DNA of 64,000 nucleotides from Virgibacillus ndiopensis (GCF_900187325.1 NZ_FZMZ01000004.1:917598-981597), one strand, 5' to 3'; numbered from the stretch's first letter, positions 37,879 to 46,240 are shown. Notes: generated by a model not told the origin, from the letters alone. Translations and numbers: made by a program.

Positions 37879-38886
37879 ATGGAAAACAATGAACAACAAA
37901 CAGAACTTACTGCATCGGAAATTTCCAGTCTTTGGACTTCTTATCAAAATGACACAATGTTAATTTGCGGTTTGCGATATTTTTTAAAGCACGTAAATAA
38001 CGAGGACGTACAGTCAATACTGGGACAGATGTTATCTATTTCAGAGCAACACAAAAAGAAGTTAACTCAAATTTTTAACAATGAAAACTATCCAGTTCCA
38101 CAAGGTTTTTTAGAAAAGGATGTTAATTTGGACGCACCACGCCTTTTTTCAGACAGGATTTATGTTGAATTGATGCTGCAAATGGGCGGATTCCATATGG
38201 CAATATACGGACTTGCGTTATCACAAGTGGAACGAGATGATATTATCCACTTTTATTCAGATGCATTAAAAGAATCACATGAAATGAATAAGAAAATAAA
38301 GGAAATAGCAAAAGAACAAAGACTTTATGTGCGTTATCCACAAATCCCTAAAGCGAAGCAAATTGATTTTGTGACAAATGACAGATTTTTGACAGGGTGG
38401 TTTGGAGATCGCAGACCGCTACTTGGTGTTGAAATCACAGCTCTTGTATTGAATGCAAGACGCAATGCACTAGGTCAAGCAATTATTACCGGTTTTTCAC
38501 AAGTAGCAGGCTCAAAGGAAGTAAGAAAGTATTTTGAAAAAGGTAGAGATATTTCGTCAAAACAATTGGACATATTTACTTCTATATTACGTGACGACTA
38601 TATTTCTGATGGTGCTCGCATATTAACATCAGAAGTAACGAATTCAACAACCCCCCCTTTCTCAGATAAACTGATGATGTTTCTTATTACAACACTTATT
38701 GCTTCCGGTATGGGGCAATATGGTACGTCCATGTCGCTCAGCCCAAGACATGATTTAGGCGTTCACTATACCCGATTAATAGCGGAAATTGCCAAATATT
38801 CCAACCAGGGAGCACACATATTAATTAATAATGGATGGATGGAACAGCCACCAATTGCTGCAGATAGAAAAAATTTGGCGAAATAA
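37879..38886 (+). CDS. DUF3231 family protein (2 of 2)
   Basis: 335 aa from ATG 37879 (AAGGGAAG upstream; a GTG at 37870 overlaps it). Paralogue of the preceding gene along its whole length: ELTASEISSLWTSYQNDTM near the start, PVPQGFLEKDVNLDAPRLFS near 65, FLTGWFGDRRPLLGVEITAL near 170, and the same ending NGWMEQPPIAADRKNLAK. It lies 14 nt after the first copy, so the pair is one transcript from a tandem duplication. Cytoplasmic by sequence. Function unknown. Confidence 0.85.
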   Translation: MENNEQQTELTASEISSLWTSYQNDTMLICGLRYFLKHVNNEDVQSILGQMLSISEQHKKKLTQIFNNENYPVPQGFLEKDVNLDAPRLFSDRIYVELMLQMGGFHMAIYGLALSQVERDDIIHFYSDALKESHEMNKKIKEIAKEQRLYVRYPQIPKAKQIDFVTNDRFLTGWFGDRRPLLGVEITALVLNARRNALGQAIITGFSQVAGSKEVRKYFEKGRDISSKQLDIFTSILRDDYISDGARILTSEVTNSTTPPFSDKLMMFLITTLIASGMGQYGTSMSLSPRHDLGVHYTRLIAEIAKYSNQGAHILINNGWMEQPPIAADRKNLAK

Positions 38887-38895
38887 GGTGGATAT

Positions 38896-39393
38896 ATGAT
38901 GAAAAAAACAGAAAAAATTAAAGATCCATTAGAATTAATGCTATGGAGTATTGCTTTTCCAGGGTTTGGGCAATTATTAAATTCGAAATATGTAAAAGGT
39001 ATTATTTTAATAATCGCAGAATTTGCTGTAAATGTTTTTGCAAACTTTAACCAGATTATTATTTTCAGCTTTCTTGGTGATATTTCAAAAGCTATTGAAC
39101 AAACAAATTATCCTTGGCTTATGTTTTATCCATGTTTATACTTTTTTTCAATATGGGACGCCTACAAGGATGCTGGAGGTGGAAAAAAGCCTTACGCATA
39201 CATGCCATTTGTATTCTCTGCATACTTTGTAACAGTGGGTTTGATATTTTCACCTAAACTTAAACTATTCGGCCAACTGATCGGTCCAATGTGGCTACCA
39301 ATTTTATTTTTACCAATAGGAATATGTGTCGGAGCGATTGTTAGGAGGATAATGTTGAAGTTTGGTGGTGAAAAGTCCCGTGCAATGGAATAA
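38896..39393 (+). CDS. Small polytopic membrane protein linked to the DUF3231 pair
   Basis: 165 aa with four to five hydrophobic segments (about residues 14-30, 35-62, 73-90, 104-120 and 132-152). The opening LMLWSIAFPGFGQLLNSKYVKG resembles TM2/DUF5683-like proteins with their PGxGQ motif, and SIWDAYKDAGGGKKPY follows helix three. Starts 9 nt after the second DUF3231 gene (GGTGG before ATGATG), so it is co-transcribed and closed by a strong terminator. I do not recognise a named family with confidence. Confidence 0.8.
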   Translation: MMKKTEKIKDPLELMLWSIAFPGFGQLLNSKYVKGIILIIAEFAVNVFANFNQIIIFSFLGDISKAIEQTNYPWLMFYPCLYFFSIWDAYKDAGGGKKPYAYMPFVFSAYFVTVGLIFSPKLKLFGQLIGPMWLPILFLPIGICVGAIVRRIMLKFGGEKSRAME

Positions 39394-39410
39394 GATTTCT
39401 AATTATCAGC

Positions 39411-39460
39411 AAACGTAAAGACCACAGTTAGAAAAAATGTGTCTTTACGTTTGATTTTGT
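39411..39460 (+). terminator. Terminator of the DUF3231-membrane protein unit
   Basis: AAACGTAAAGACCACA pairs with TGTGTCTTTACGTTT, followed by GATTTTG. A long stem 17 nt after the stop codon. Confidence 0.85.
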
Positions 39461-39541
39461 ATACAACTTATTTTAGATAAATTTATTTATAAACTATAAT
39501 ACATAGATTAATGATAATCTGTTTTTAATATAATATCATTT

Positions 39542-40606
39542 CTAAACGTTTAAAAACTTGACACATACTGGATAAGGAACGGATATATCGGATTGTACTA
39601 ATGTTAACTTTCCAGTAGAGTCATCTCTTGAAAATAATACAAGATTGCTGGATTCTTGATTGGATACGATAAGGAATCTTCCAGTAGGGTCTAACGTAAA
39701 ATCCCGTGGCCAATTGCCTTCTGTAGGTGTATGCTCAATAAATGTCAACACCCCCGATTCTTGTTCGACTCCAAATGCAGCTATGCTATTATGTCCCCGA
39801 TTTGATACGTACACAAAACAACCATCGGATGATACATGAATAGCACTGCCTTGATTATTTTCCGTAAAGTCTTCTGGAATGGTAGAAATGGATTGAATAT
39901 CTATAAAACTGCCATTATTACTGTTGTAGGATAGCGTAATCACTTCTGAACTAAGCTCCGTCATTAGATAGGCGTATTTTCCATTAGGATGAAACGCAAG
40001 ATGTCTCGGACCACTACCCGGGTTGACAGATAAGCTACTCACTTCCTTTAAAATCCCGTTATTTACTTCATATGTAATAAGTTTATCGATACCTAAATCG
40101 ATAACAGAAACAAATTTCTCATCAGGAGTAAACCTTGAATAATGGGGGTGAGGTTTTTCTTGCCTTTCTTTGTGAGGACCAGAACCAGTATGTTCAATAA
40201 TGGATGATGCAGGTGCAACCAGTCGATTTTCTTTATTTATTTTGTATAACTCAACGGTACTTTTATGGTAATTAGCTGTAACGATATGACCATTTTCACT
40301 ATCAACACTAATATGACAAGGGGATGTCCCCTCTACTAGTTGGCTGTTAAGATGTTTTAACTCTCCTGTTTCGCTGTTAATTGAATAAGCTGCTATACCA
40401 CCTAATTCACCTTCTTTTCTGACAGAATAGAGATAACTGTTGTCTTGACTAATGGCTAAATATGTAGGGTTATCTAAATGGGCTGCATTCTTTACATTCA
40501 GAATTTGGGGTACCTCCGTATCTAAAGTGAATGTGTAGATTCCCGTACTGTCCCCTTTTGTGTATGTTCCAATATAACCGATAAACGCATTGCTGGATTT
40601 ACTCAT
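39542..40606 (-). CDS. pgl: Lactonase family protein (6-phosphogluconolactonase type)
   Basis: 354 aa seven-bladed beta-propeller of the lactonase family (YkgB-type). Typical blocks are FIGYIGTYTKGDSTGIYTF at the start, HLDNPTYLAISQDNSYLYSV near 45, SPCHISVDSENGHIVTANYH near 95, PGSGPRHLAFHPNGKYAYLM near 195 and EGNWPRDFTLDPTGRFLIVS near 300. It would hydrolyse 6-phosphogluconolactone in the pentose phosphate pathway, although some members are of unproven specificity. Stands alone, convergent with the membrane-protein unit. Confidence 0.87.
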   Translation of the reverse strand: MSKSSNAFIGYIGTYTKGDSTGIYTFTLDTEVPQILNVKNAAHLDNPTYLAISQDNSYLYSVRKEGELGGIAAYSINSETGELKHLNSQLVEGTSPCHISVDSENGHIVTANYHKSTVELYKINKENRLVAPASSIIEHTGSGPHKERQEKPHPHYSRFTPDEKFVSVIDLGIDKLITYEVNNGILKEVSSLSVNPGSGPRHLAFHPNGKYAYLMTELSSEVITLSYNSNNGSFIDIQSISTIPEDFTENNQGSAIHVSSDGCFVYVSNRGHNSIAAFGVEQESGVLTFIEHTPTEGNWPRDFTLDPTGRFLIVSNQESSNLVLFSRDDSTGKLTLVQSDISVPYPVCVKFLNV

Positions 40607-40721
40607 GTGTAGACTCCTTTCCTTTCCTCAATATTATCATACATAACCTATATATTATTCAATTCCTTGACATTGACCTTATTTTAACGAATGATAATAA
40701 TTGATTGCGAGGTAGAATAAA

Positions 40722-41414
40722 ATGAATGACTCCGTAAATATATTAATTATTGAAGATGAGGAAGATATTAATCATTTACTTTGTAATATAATCAGAACAA
40801 ACGGTTATACTCCTAAACCTGCTTACTCTGGAACTGAGGCAATCATTTACATAGAAAGTCAAAAATGGGATATGGTCCTACTTGATTTAATGCTTCCCGG
40901 TTTGTCTGGCGAAGAGATTCTAAAGAAAATATCAAAAGAAAGTAGTGTCCCGGTCATTATTATTTCGGCGAAACTGGAGACACAAACAAAAATTGATGCT
41001 TTAAGGGCCGGTGCGGATGACTATATTACGAAACCTTTCGATATTGAAGAGGTTTCTGCCAGAATCGATTCCTGCTTAAGAAGATATCGGCATATGCCCG
41101 ATGTATCCATAACCAATCAGATTCACCACAAAGATCTCGTACTTGATACAGATACAAAAATGGCCATTGTGAATGGAAATGAACTAAATTTAACAGCGCG
41201 AGAATATAAGATATTGTTTCTGTTGATGTCCTCCCCAAAGAAGGTATTCACAAAAGCCAATTTGTTCGAAAGTGTTTGGCATGAAGACTTCTATGGAGAT
41301 GATAATACGATTAATGTTCATATGAGTAATCTAAGAAGTAAACTCTCGAAAGCAAATCCAAATGAGGCGTATATTGAAACGATTTGGGGCATGGGATACC
41401 GGCTTAAATCTTAA
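40722..41414 (+). CDS. OmpR-family response regulator
   Basis: 230 aa. Receiver domain residues 1-120 with acidic pocket IIEDEED, phosphoacceptor Asp in VLLDLMLPG near 57 and Lys in YITKPFD near 107. C-terminal winged helix (about 135-228) with LTAREYKILFLLMSSP and DDNTINVHMSNLRSKL, ending in IWGMGYRL. GAGGT precedes the ATG. First gene of a regulator-ABC-ABC-kinase cassette; the kinase is the last gene. Probably regulates the transporter genes just downstream through the repeats at 41409-41438. Confidence 0.92.
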   Translation: MNDSVNILIIEDEEDINHLLCNIIRTNGYTPKPAYSGTEAIIYIESQKWDMVLLDLMLPGLSGEEILKKISKESSVPVIIISAKLETQTKIDALRAGADDYITKPFDIEEVSARIDSCLRRYRHMPDVSITNQIHHKDLVLDTDTKMAIVNGNELNLTAREYKILFLLMSSPKKVFTKANLFESVWHEDFYGDDNTINVHMSNLRSKLSKANPNEAYIETIWGMGYRLKS

Positions 41415-41465
41415 GGTTTTCTTAAGATTTATCTTAAGACTTTTTTATGTTTTCCTTCTTATAGT
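41409..41465 (+). promoter_or_regulatory. Response-regulator box (three TCTTAAG direct repeats) and promoter before the ABC transporter
   Basis: TCTTAAG occurs at 41409-41415, 41420-41426 and 41432-41438, so starts are 11 and 12 nt apart; the first two give TCT-N8-TCT, the layout of the nisin-box of NisR. Downstream, -10 TATAGT is at 41460-41465 and the -35 position has only AGACTT, as expected for an activated promoter. The first repeat overlaps the regulator stop codon. Confidence 0.65.
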
Positions 41466-41580
41466 AAAAGAGTGTTCAAAATAAAAAAAGAAGTTCTTGG
41501 AAGGATAGCCTTGAATTCTTTAGATAACAATAATCGTTTTGGACATGTTGTAAAAGTATTGTTTAAGGAGGAAAAACTAT

Positions 41581-42504
41581 ATGAATGATTATATTCTTAA
41601 AACCAATCATTTATCTAAGAAGTATCATCATACAACAGCTCTCAATAAAGTTAATTTATCGATTAAAAAGGGATCCATTTATGGTTTTATTGGGCAGAAT
41701 GGGGCTGGAAAATCAACGTTGATTCGCCTTGTATGTGGACTTGCCAATCCGACAACTGGAACGATTGAGTTATTTGGAGAGAACAATGAACGAGAATTGA
41801 TCGAATTTAGAAAACGAATCGGGACAATCATTGAAGGCCCTGCTTTATATCCAAATATGACAGCTGCTGAAAATTTAGAAGCACATCGGCTTTTAAAAGG
41901 AATACCTGGAAAAGATTGTATTGCAAAAACACTTACTCTTGTAGGGTTACTGGATACCGGGAAAAAGAAAGCCAAGAATTTTTCCCTAGGGATGAAACAG
42001 CGCCTTGGACTTGCCATCGCTTTATTGGGGGATCCTGAATTTTTGATTCTTGATGAACCTGTGAATGGACTAGATCCAATGGGAGTAGTCGAAATAAGGG
42101 AGTTATTAAAGAAGCTTAATCAAGAATATGGAATTACAATTTTAATTTCAAGCCATATTTTAAGTGAACTTCATTTATTGGCAACCCATTATGGAATTAT
42201 TCATAATGGTGAGTTATTAGAGCAGTTATCTGCAAAAGAACTCGATGAAAAATGTCAGCAATACTTGCATATTAAAGTGAATAACCCAAACAAAGCAGCC
42301 ACCGTTATAGAAAGGCATTTTGAAACGCAAGATTTTGAAGTCATGCCTGACGGTTCGATTAGGTTATTTGCATCTGTGGACTTACCTGGGCAGGTTTCAA
42401 AAGCTTTGGCAGATGAGGGATTGGTGATCGAGCAATTTATGCCAATGGGAGAAGATCTAGAAACCTACTTTGCTAATCGCATTGGGAGTGGACATTATGG
42501 GTAA
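41581..42504 (+). CDS. ABC transporter ATP-binding protein (bacitracin/lantibiotic export type)
   Basis: 307 aa. Walker A GFIGQNGAGKSTLIRL near residue 38, signature FSLGMKQRLGLAIALLG near 135, Walker B FLILDEPVNGLDPMGV near 158, switch His in ILISSHILSELH near 195; a C-terminal extension of about 90 residues follows. The pattern matches BcrA/LanF-type ATPases that power ABC-2 permeases in self-protection from antimicrobial peptides. GGAGG precedes the ATG. It overlaps the permease gene by 8 nt. Confidence 0.9.
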   Translation: MNDYILKTNHLSKKYHHTTALNKVNLSIKKGSIYGFIGQNGAGKSTLIRLVCGLANPTTGTIELFGENNERELIEFRKRIGTIIEGPALYPNMTAAENLEAHRLLKGIPGKDCIAKTLTLVGLLDTGKKKAKNFSLGMKQRLGLAIALLGDPEFLILDEPVNGLDPMGVVEIRELLKKLNQEYGITILISSHILSELHLLATHYGIIHNGELLEQLSAKELDEKCQQYLHIKVNNPNKAATVIERHFETQDFEVMPDGSIRLFASVDLPGQVSKALADEGLVIEQFMPMGEDLETYFANRIGSGHYG

Positions 42505-43249
42505 CCTCTTGAAAACAGAATGGTATAAATTAAAAAAAGATCGATCGTTTTGGTTACTAACAGGGCTATTGATTGCTTTAGCTGTTCTGTATCCTATTGA
42601 TAAAATAGGGACGTCTGACTTACCTAATGAAAATGACTATTATCGGGGTTTTGTTCTTTCAATCAATAGCGATATAGTAAGACTTTTACCAGCCATATTG
42701 GCAGGTTTCTTTTTTGCAAGTGAATTTTCATTAGGAACGATGAAAAGTATCGCTTCCTCTGGCCATAGTAGAATACGAATTTATTTTGCTAAATTGACTG
42801 TGTTTTCGATTGGATCCATCATCATTTTATTACTATTACCGATTGTTATGATGGGCGTTAGTGCAATATATATAGGTTTTCAAATTTGGCCAGAGTGGAC
42901 ATTTTATTTCCAAACGATAGGATTAATTGCGCTTTACGCAGTAGCTTTCGCCTCAATTATGGCACTGTTTTCGGTCATTTTTGCTGATAGTGGGAAAGCT
43001 ATAGCATTTCTACTTCTGTTCCTTGCATTTATCGAGAGCATGTTAAATATTTTAAGTGCTAAAGTTCCATTTTTGGAACCAATCATTACGCATTCGATAT
43101 TTATTTCACATGGATCAATATTAGCCATTGATAAAATCGGTAATTGGAACGGTGATGCTGTGTTGACGTTCATAATTGTTCCAATCTTGACTTTCGTAGT
43201 ATTAGGGATATTAGGAAGTTTCATTTTTAGAAACAAGGAAATTAAGTAA
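42497..43249 (+). CDS. ABC-2 type permease
   Basis: 250 aa from ATG 42497 (GGGAG 8 nt upstream; a more upstream ATG at 42470 lies within the ATPase gene without its own site). Six hydrophobic segments, opening LLKTEWYKLKKDRSFWLLTG, the typical LanE/LanG or BcrB-like start, and an external loop after helix one (DKIGTSDLPNENDYYRG). EFSLGTMKSIASSGHSRIRI near residue 80 is the ABC-2 coupling region. Partner of the preceding ATPase. Confidence 0.88.
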   Translation: MGNLLKTEWYKLKKDRSFWLLTGLLIALAVLYPIDKIGTSDLPNENDYYRGFVLSINSDIVRLLPAILAGFFFASEFSLGTMKSIASSGHSRIRIYFAKLTVFSIGSIIILLLLPIVMMGVSAIYIGFQIWPEWTFYFQTIGLIALYAVAFASIMALFSVIFADSGKAIAFLLLFLAFIESMLNILSAKVPFLEPIITHSIFISHGSILAIDKIGNWNGDAVLTFIIVPILTFVVLGILGSFIFRNKEIK

Positions 43250-43269
43250 TAAGAAGGCGGGTGAGTAGT

Positions 43270-44172
43270 GTGCTCTATGTAACGATCATGATAATAGCCA
43301 TTATTGTTTTCATATATGCTCTTACCCGTCTATATTTTTTAAAAAAAGAAATCAAACGAGCAGCCCAACAACTCAATGAACTAAATAATAATGTGACCGC
43401 TAAAAAAATTGATATTCACTATTTCGATAGAGATTTTGAGAAGCTGGCAAACGAAATAAATAAGCAAATTGATTTAACAAAGAAGGCAACTGCAGAAAAG
43501 CGGTCGACTGAAAGTGAGTTAAAAAAGGCAATATCATACATTTCACATGATATTCGTACCCCTATGACGTCAATTTTAGGTTATATTCAGTTCTTAGAAT
43601 CAGATGAAATAACTCCAGAGATGAGAAAAGAATATACCATTATCATTAAAAATAGTGCAAAGAGATTAAAAGCTTTACTTGAGGATTTTTTCGAGCTTTC
43701 GATTATCGAACAAACAGACTATTCAATGAAAATTGAAATGATTAAATTAAATCAGTTGGTTTTAGAAGTACTATTAGGTTTTTACGAAGAATTTAATAAT
43801 AGAATTTTAGAGCCAACTATAACTATTCCAGATCGTGATATCATCATTATGGCGGATCCATCTGCTGTAAAACGAGTCATCGAAAATATAATTGTCAATG
43901 CAATTAGATATTCAAGCGGAAATGTAACCATCCAGCTTGAAAAATTAAATACAACCATTCAACTAACTATTAGTAATTCGGTTTACACATTAAGTGAACA
44001 AGATTTAAATCATATGTTTGACCGATTTTATAAAGCAGACCAAACAAGAACTGGAAAAGGTACTGGCCTAGGTTTACCAATTGCAAAAAGCTTAATGGAA
44101 AAAATGGACGGTCGCCTTACTGCTGAGTTAATAGAAAACCAATTATTTATGAAGTGTGAATGGAAAAAATAG
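43270..44172 (+). CDS. Sensor histidine kinase with a short sensor region
   Basis: 300 aa from GTG 43270, 9 nt after GGCGG (another GTG at 43261 abuts that site). One N-terminal helix (residues 3-24) with no sizeable outside domain, then HAMP-like linker, H-box SYISHDIRTPMTSILGYIQF near 95, N-box VIENIIVNAIRYSSG near 210, and GTGKGTGLGLPIAKSLMEKM near 265. Kinases of this kind next to BcrA-type transporters sense peptide antibiotics, often through the transporter or the membrane. Pairs with the response regulator at 40722. Confidence 0.9.
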   Translation: MLYVTIMIIAIIVFIYALTRLYFLKKEIKRAAQQLNELNNNVTAKKIDIHYFDRDFEKLANEINKQIDLTKKATAEKRSTESELKKAISYISHDIRTPMTSILGYIQFLESDEITPEMRKEYTIIIKNSAKRLKALLEDFFELSIIEQTDYSMKIEMIKLNQLVLEVLLGFYEEFNNRILEPTITIPDRDIIIMADPSAVKRVIENIIVNAIRYSSGNVTIQLEKLNTTIQLTISNSVYTLSEQDLNHMFDRFYKADQTRTGKGTGLGLPIAKSLMEKMDGRLTAELIENQLFMKCEWKK

Positions 44173-44253
44173 AACCGAATTTCATACTGATACAATACCA
44201 AGGATTCCCTAACAACATATCAACCACAATTTATGCTTGGAATATAAGACATA

Positions 44254-44282
44254 AAAAAGAAGCACCATTTAAGGTGCTTTTA
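44254..44282. terminator. Bidirectional terminator between the kinase and cotD
   Basis: AAGCACC-ATTTA-AGGTGCTTTT, with T runs on both strands (TTTT on plus, TTCTTTTTTAT on minus). The two genes converge here. Confidence 0.85.
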
Positions 44283-44285
44283 GGA

Positions 44286-44612
44286 TTACATCCAACCTCT
44301 TTTTTTACATCCACAGTTACGTCTGTTGCTATTATTTGCAGGACTAGTTCGACGACGACAATTTGGAGAGTTTACATCACTTCCACAATCATAATCCCTT
44401 ACTACGGTTTCATTTACCTCTGAATTCGAAACTGGATAATAATGTTCATTTCGAATAATAGTTCTATTAACATTTTCAACTTCGGTTGGGTGGATATTCT
44501 TGACAGTTCTGCGATTCGTTCTAGTATTTACTACTCTTTCAGTAGGATTAACAATAACTTCGTCTTGGGCAGGCGAGACGGAATTCCGTCTCGAATTACA
44601 ATGACGTCTCAC
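44286..44612 (-). CDS. cotD: CotD-like inner spore coat protein
   Basis: 108 aa, starting GTG 44610-44612 with AAAGGGGG upstream. The core VNPTERVVNTRTNRRTVKNI followed by HPTEVENVNRTIIRNEHYYP is the CotD family pattern (PT..V....HPS...VN.....H.YFP), here with Asn/Arg replacing many His. Cysteines in DYDCG, PNCRRR and the tail NCGCKK. Preceded by a sigma-K type promoter and a SpoIIID site, which fits mother-cell coat expression. The Arg/Asn-rich ends are unusual compared with B. subtilis CotD, which is His-rich and shorter. Confidence 0.82.
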   Translation of the reverse strand: MRRHCNSRRNSVSPAQDEVIVNPTERVVNTRTNRRTVKNIHPTEVENVNRTIIRNEHYYPVSNSEVNETVVRDYDCGSDVNSPNCRRRTSPANNSNRRNCGCKKRGWM

Positions 44613-44648
44613 AAATTGACCCCCTTTCCTCTATTTTTTGTTACATAG

Positions 44649-44686
44649 TATTGTATGTAACAGAAGAAAGTTTGTCCTAGACAAAT
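44649..44686 (-). promoter_or_regulatory. cotD: Sigma-K promoter and SpoIIID site of cotD
   Basis: Minus strand: AC (44674-44675), 16 nt, CATACAATA (44649-44657), matching AC-N16-CATANNNTA. TAGGACAAAC over the -35 fits the SpoIIID consensus WWRRACARNY at all ten positions and forms part of the dyad TTTGTC-CTA-GACAAA (44671-44685). The likely start site is about 30 nt before the cotD start codon. Confidence 0.7.
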
Positions 44687-44840
44687 AACTTGCCGATAAA
44701 AAAATGTACGCATCTACTAAACAATTTCTTATTAGGCACTGTCGTACAATCTTCCTTAATTTTCTCGAAGAATAAGTTGTAACCTTGTGTCCCCCCGTCA
44801 TGACTAGTTTTGAGGCATGACAGAATGTAATCGGTAGCCT
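44678..44840 (-). pseudogene. Decayed coding fragment upstream of cotD
   Basis: The minus strand reads as 53 codons, opening KATDYILSCLKTSHDGGTQG and continuing FFEKIKEDCTTVPNKKLF to a stop at 44678-44680. There is no start codon. A different frame just upstream (FRKETKKTIYEYVKK) appears continuous with it after one frameshift at a run of seven A near 44840-44846. I do not recognise the protein. The stop end overlaps the cotD promoter. Confidence 0.3.
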
Positions 44841-45084
44841 TTTTTTACATATTCGTAAATCGTCTTTTTAGTTTCTTTTCTAAAACTCACTAATTCTAAA
44901 GAGCTTCATAAGGCTATAAGTTAAGGATCTGATGAAGAAGATTAAAATATAACCTATCTATAAAGGAAAAAATATAGAATATTGGTCACTTTTCAAGACA
45001 CTAAAAATAATTAGATTTGAAATAATGAGCATCTTAACATTACTATTATTTTTTTGTTGGATATGTTTTTACTCTCTCAGCTAT

Positions 45085-45405
45085 TCAATTCCACACTAAA
45101 CATCCTTCTTTATATGATTCTTTAACATTTATTTCGTATTCTCCCTTAAAACGATACTTCATTATACCTAAAGAATCTTTCACCCGTATAAAAACAATTC
45201 TTTAATGTATATCTTTATAAATGTGATAATTCATGTGTTCTCTAACTTTAGTTGAATCAACAGATTGTTCATATATTATAGTTTCATTAGTAGAAATAGT
45301 ATTAACCCAAGTATCATTAGGATACATTACATCCTTAATTAAATCAGCTAATGAATTTAGTTCTAAAGATGTTCTAATCAATGTAAGAATTGTAATAAAG
45401 CAATC
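45085..45405 (-). pseudogene. Decayed gene fragment with one in-frame stop
   Basis: One frame stays protein-like for 107 codons, broken by a single TAA at 45202-45204. Part one includes SLELNSLADLIKDVMYPNDT and ETIIYEQSVDSTKVREHMNY; part two reads RIVFIRVKDSLGIMKYRFKG. The second block has the feel of PUA/SRA-like DNA-associated domains, but this is only an impression. No ATG; the only candidate is TTG 45379-45381. Together with the fragment at 44678 it makes this 860-bp gap a graveyard rather than a regulatory region. Confidence 0.45.
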
Positions 45406-45471
45406 TTACCGGCACGCCTCCTTAACGTAATATTTGATTATCAGAAGCAAAATAACTCCGCATTAAGATAA

Positions 45472-46095
45472 TTACTTTTTATTATGATAAAATCGCTTTG
45501 CTTTTGCACGATTCCCGCAGTCTGCCATCGAACACCAACGTCTGCTACGGTTGCGGCTTGTATCCAAAAACAGCCAACCACACGGATCCCCTTCACACTT
45601 TTTCACCCTACTTAGTTCTTTTTCAGAAATAAGAATTTCTATAGCAGATTGAACAATCGGTGGAAGCATTCCGTCTAATGTTTCTTCACAATTCAAAAAT
45701 TCCAATGAAAATTTATTTTCACCAGGCACTAATCGCATCATCCCGTAAGCATTGACTAAGGCCTCATTCAAAATAGAAAGATCCTTATAGGCTGGTGTTT
45801 CATTGTTTAATACTAAACTAAATATTTGGTAAATCGATTCCCGTAGCTCAATAGCTTGTTGGAGAGACTCTTTTGCCTTAGAAGGTTGACTTTCTGCCTT
45901 TTTTAGTAGTGAAAGCGCTTGTTGTTTCTTAAGAATATTAGCGTGCAAACTCCAGTTTACCAGCTTCTCATAACTCGTCAGCAACTCCTGTGATTTCTCA
46001 CTGCTATCGTGCCAACTTACTGTATTGGCAAAATCCAAACACAAACGTCCACCTAGAAATTCATGCTTGTGTACATCTTTATTTATATCAGACAT
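45472..46095 (-). CDS. CGNR zinc finger / ABATE domain transcription factor
   Basis: 207 aa. N-terminal ABATE (stress-induced) domain opening FLGGRLCLDFANTVSWHDS at residues 13-31, and C-terminal CGNR zinc finger: KKCEGDPCGWLFLDTSRNRS followed by RWCSMADCGNRAKAKRFY (about 165-202) with the four ligands C..C and C..C. GGAG lies before the ATG. Predicted stress-related DNA-binding regulator. It is divergent from the DinB-like gene at 46460, whose promoter region carries inverted repeats it might bind. Confidence 0.9.
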   Translation of the reverse strand: MSDINKDVHKHEFLGGRLCLDFANTVSWHDSSEKSQELLTSYEKLVNWSLHANILKKQQALSLLKKAESQPSKAKESLQQAIELRESIYQIFSLVLNNETPAYKDLSILNEALVNAYGMMRLVPGENKFSLEFLNCEETLDGMLPPIVQSAIEILISEKELSRVKKCEGDPCGWLFLDTSRNRSRRWCSMADCGNRAKAKRFYHNKK

Positions 46096-46160
46096 GTGAC
46101 TTCTCCTTGTCTTACCTTAAGTATTTGACAGTCCAGACAATATAACTTCTAATTTTTTCT

Positions 46161-46240
46161 TATAACCATTATAAAAGTTATTGACAGTTAGAATCAACCA
46201 CTTTATAATATAACCATCAAAATGATTATAAACGGTTATA
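46161..46240 (+). promoter_or_regulatory. Consensus sigma-A promoter with inverted repeats, upstream of the DinB-like gene
   Basis: TTGACA (46181-46186), 17 nt, TATAAT (46204-46209) is a perfect consensus promoter. TATAACC at 46161-46167 and 46209-46215, and its inverse GGTTATA at 46234-46240, bracket the promoter and start site. Such placement suggests a repressor operator. The leader to the next start codon would be about 245 nt and I see no gene in it. Confidence 0.6.

Noticed and set aside
44800..44830. Terminator formed by GTCATG...CATGAC
   Set aside because: Short arms, long loop, no T run on either strand; it falls inside the decayed coding fragment.
44613..45471. Insertion sequence remnant
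   Set aside because: No terminal inverted repeats, target duplication or recognisable transposase motifs; only unidentified coding scraps.
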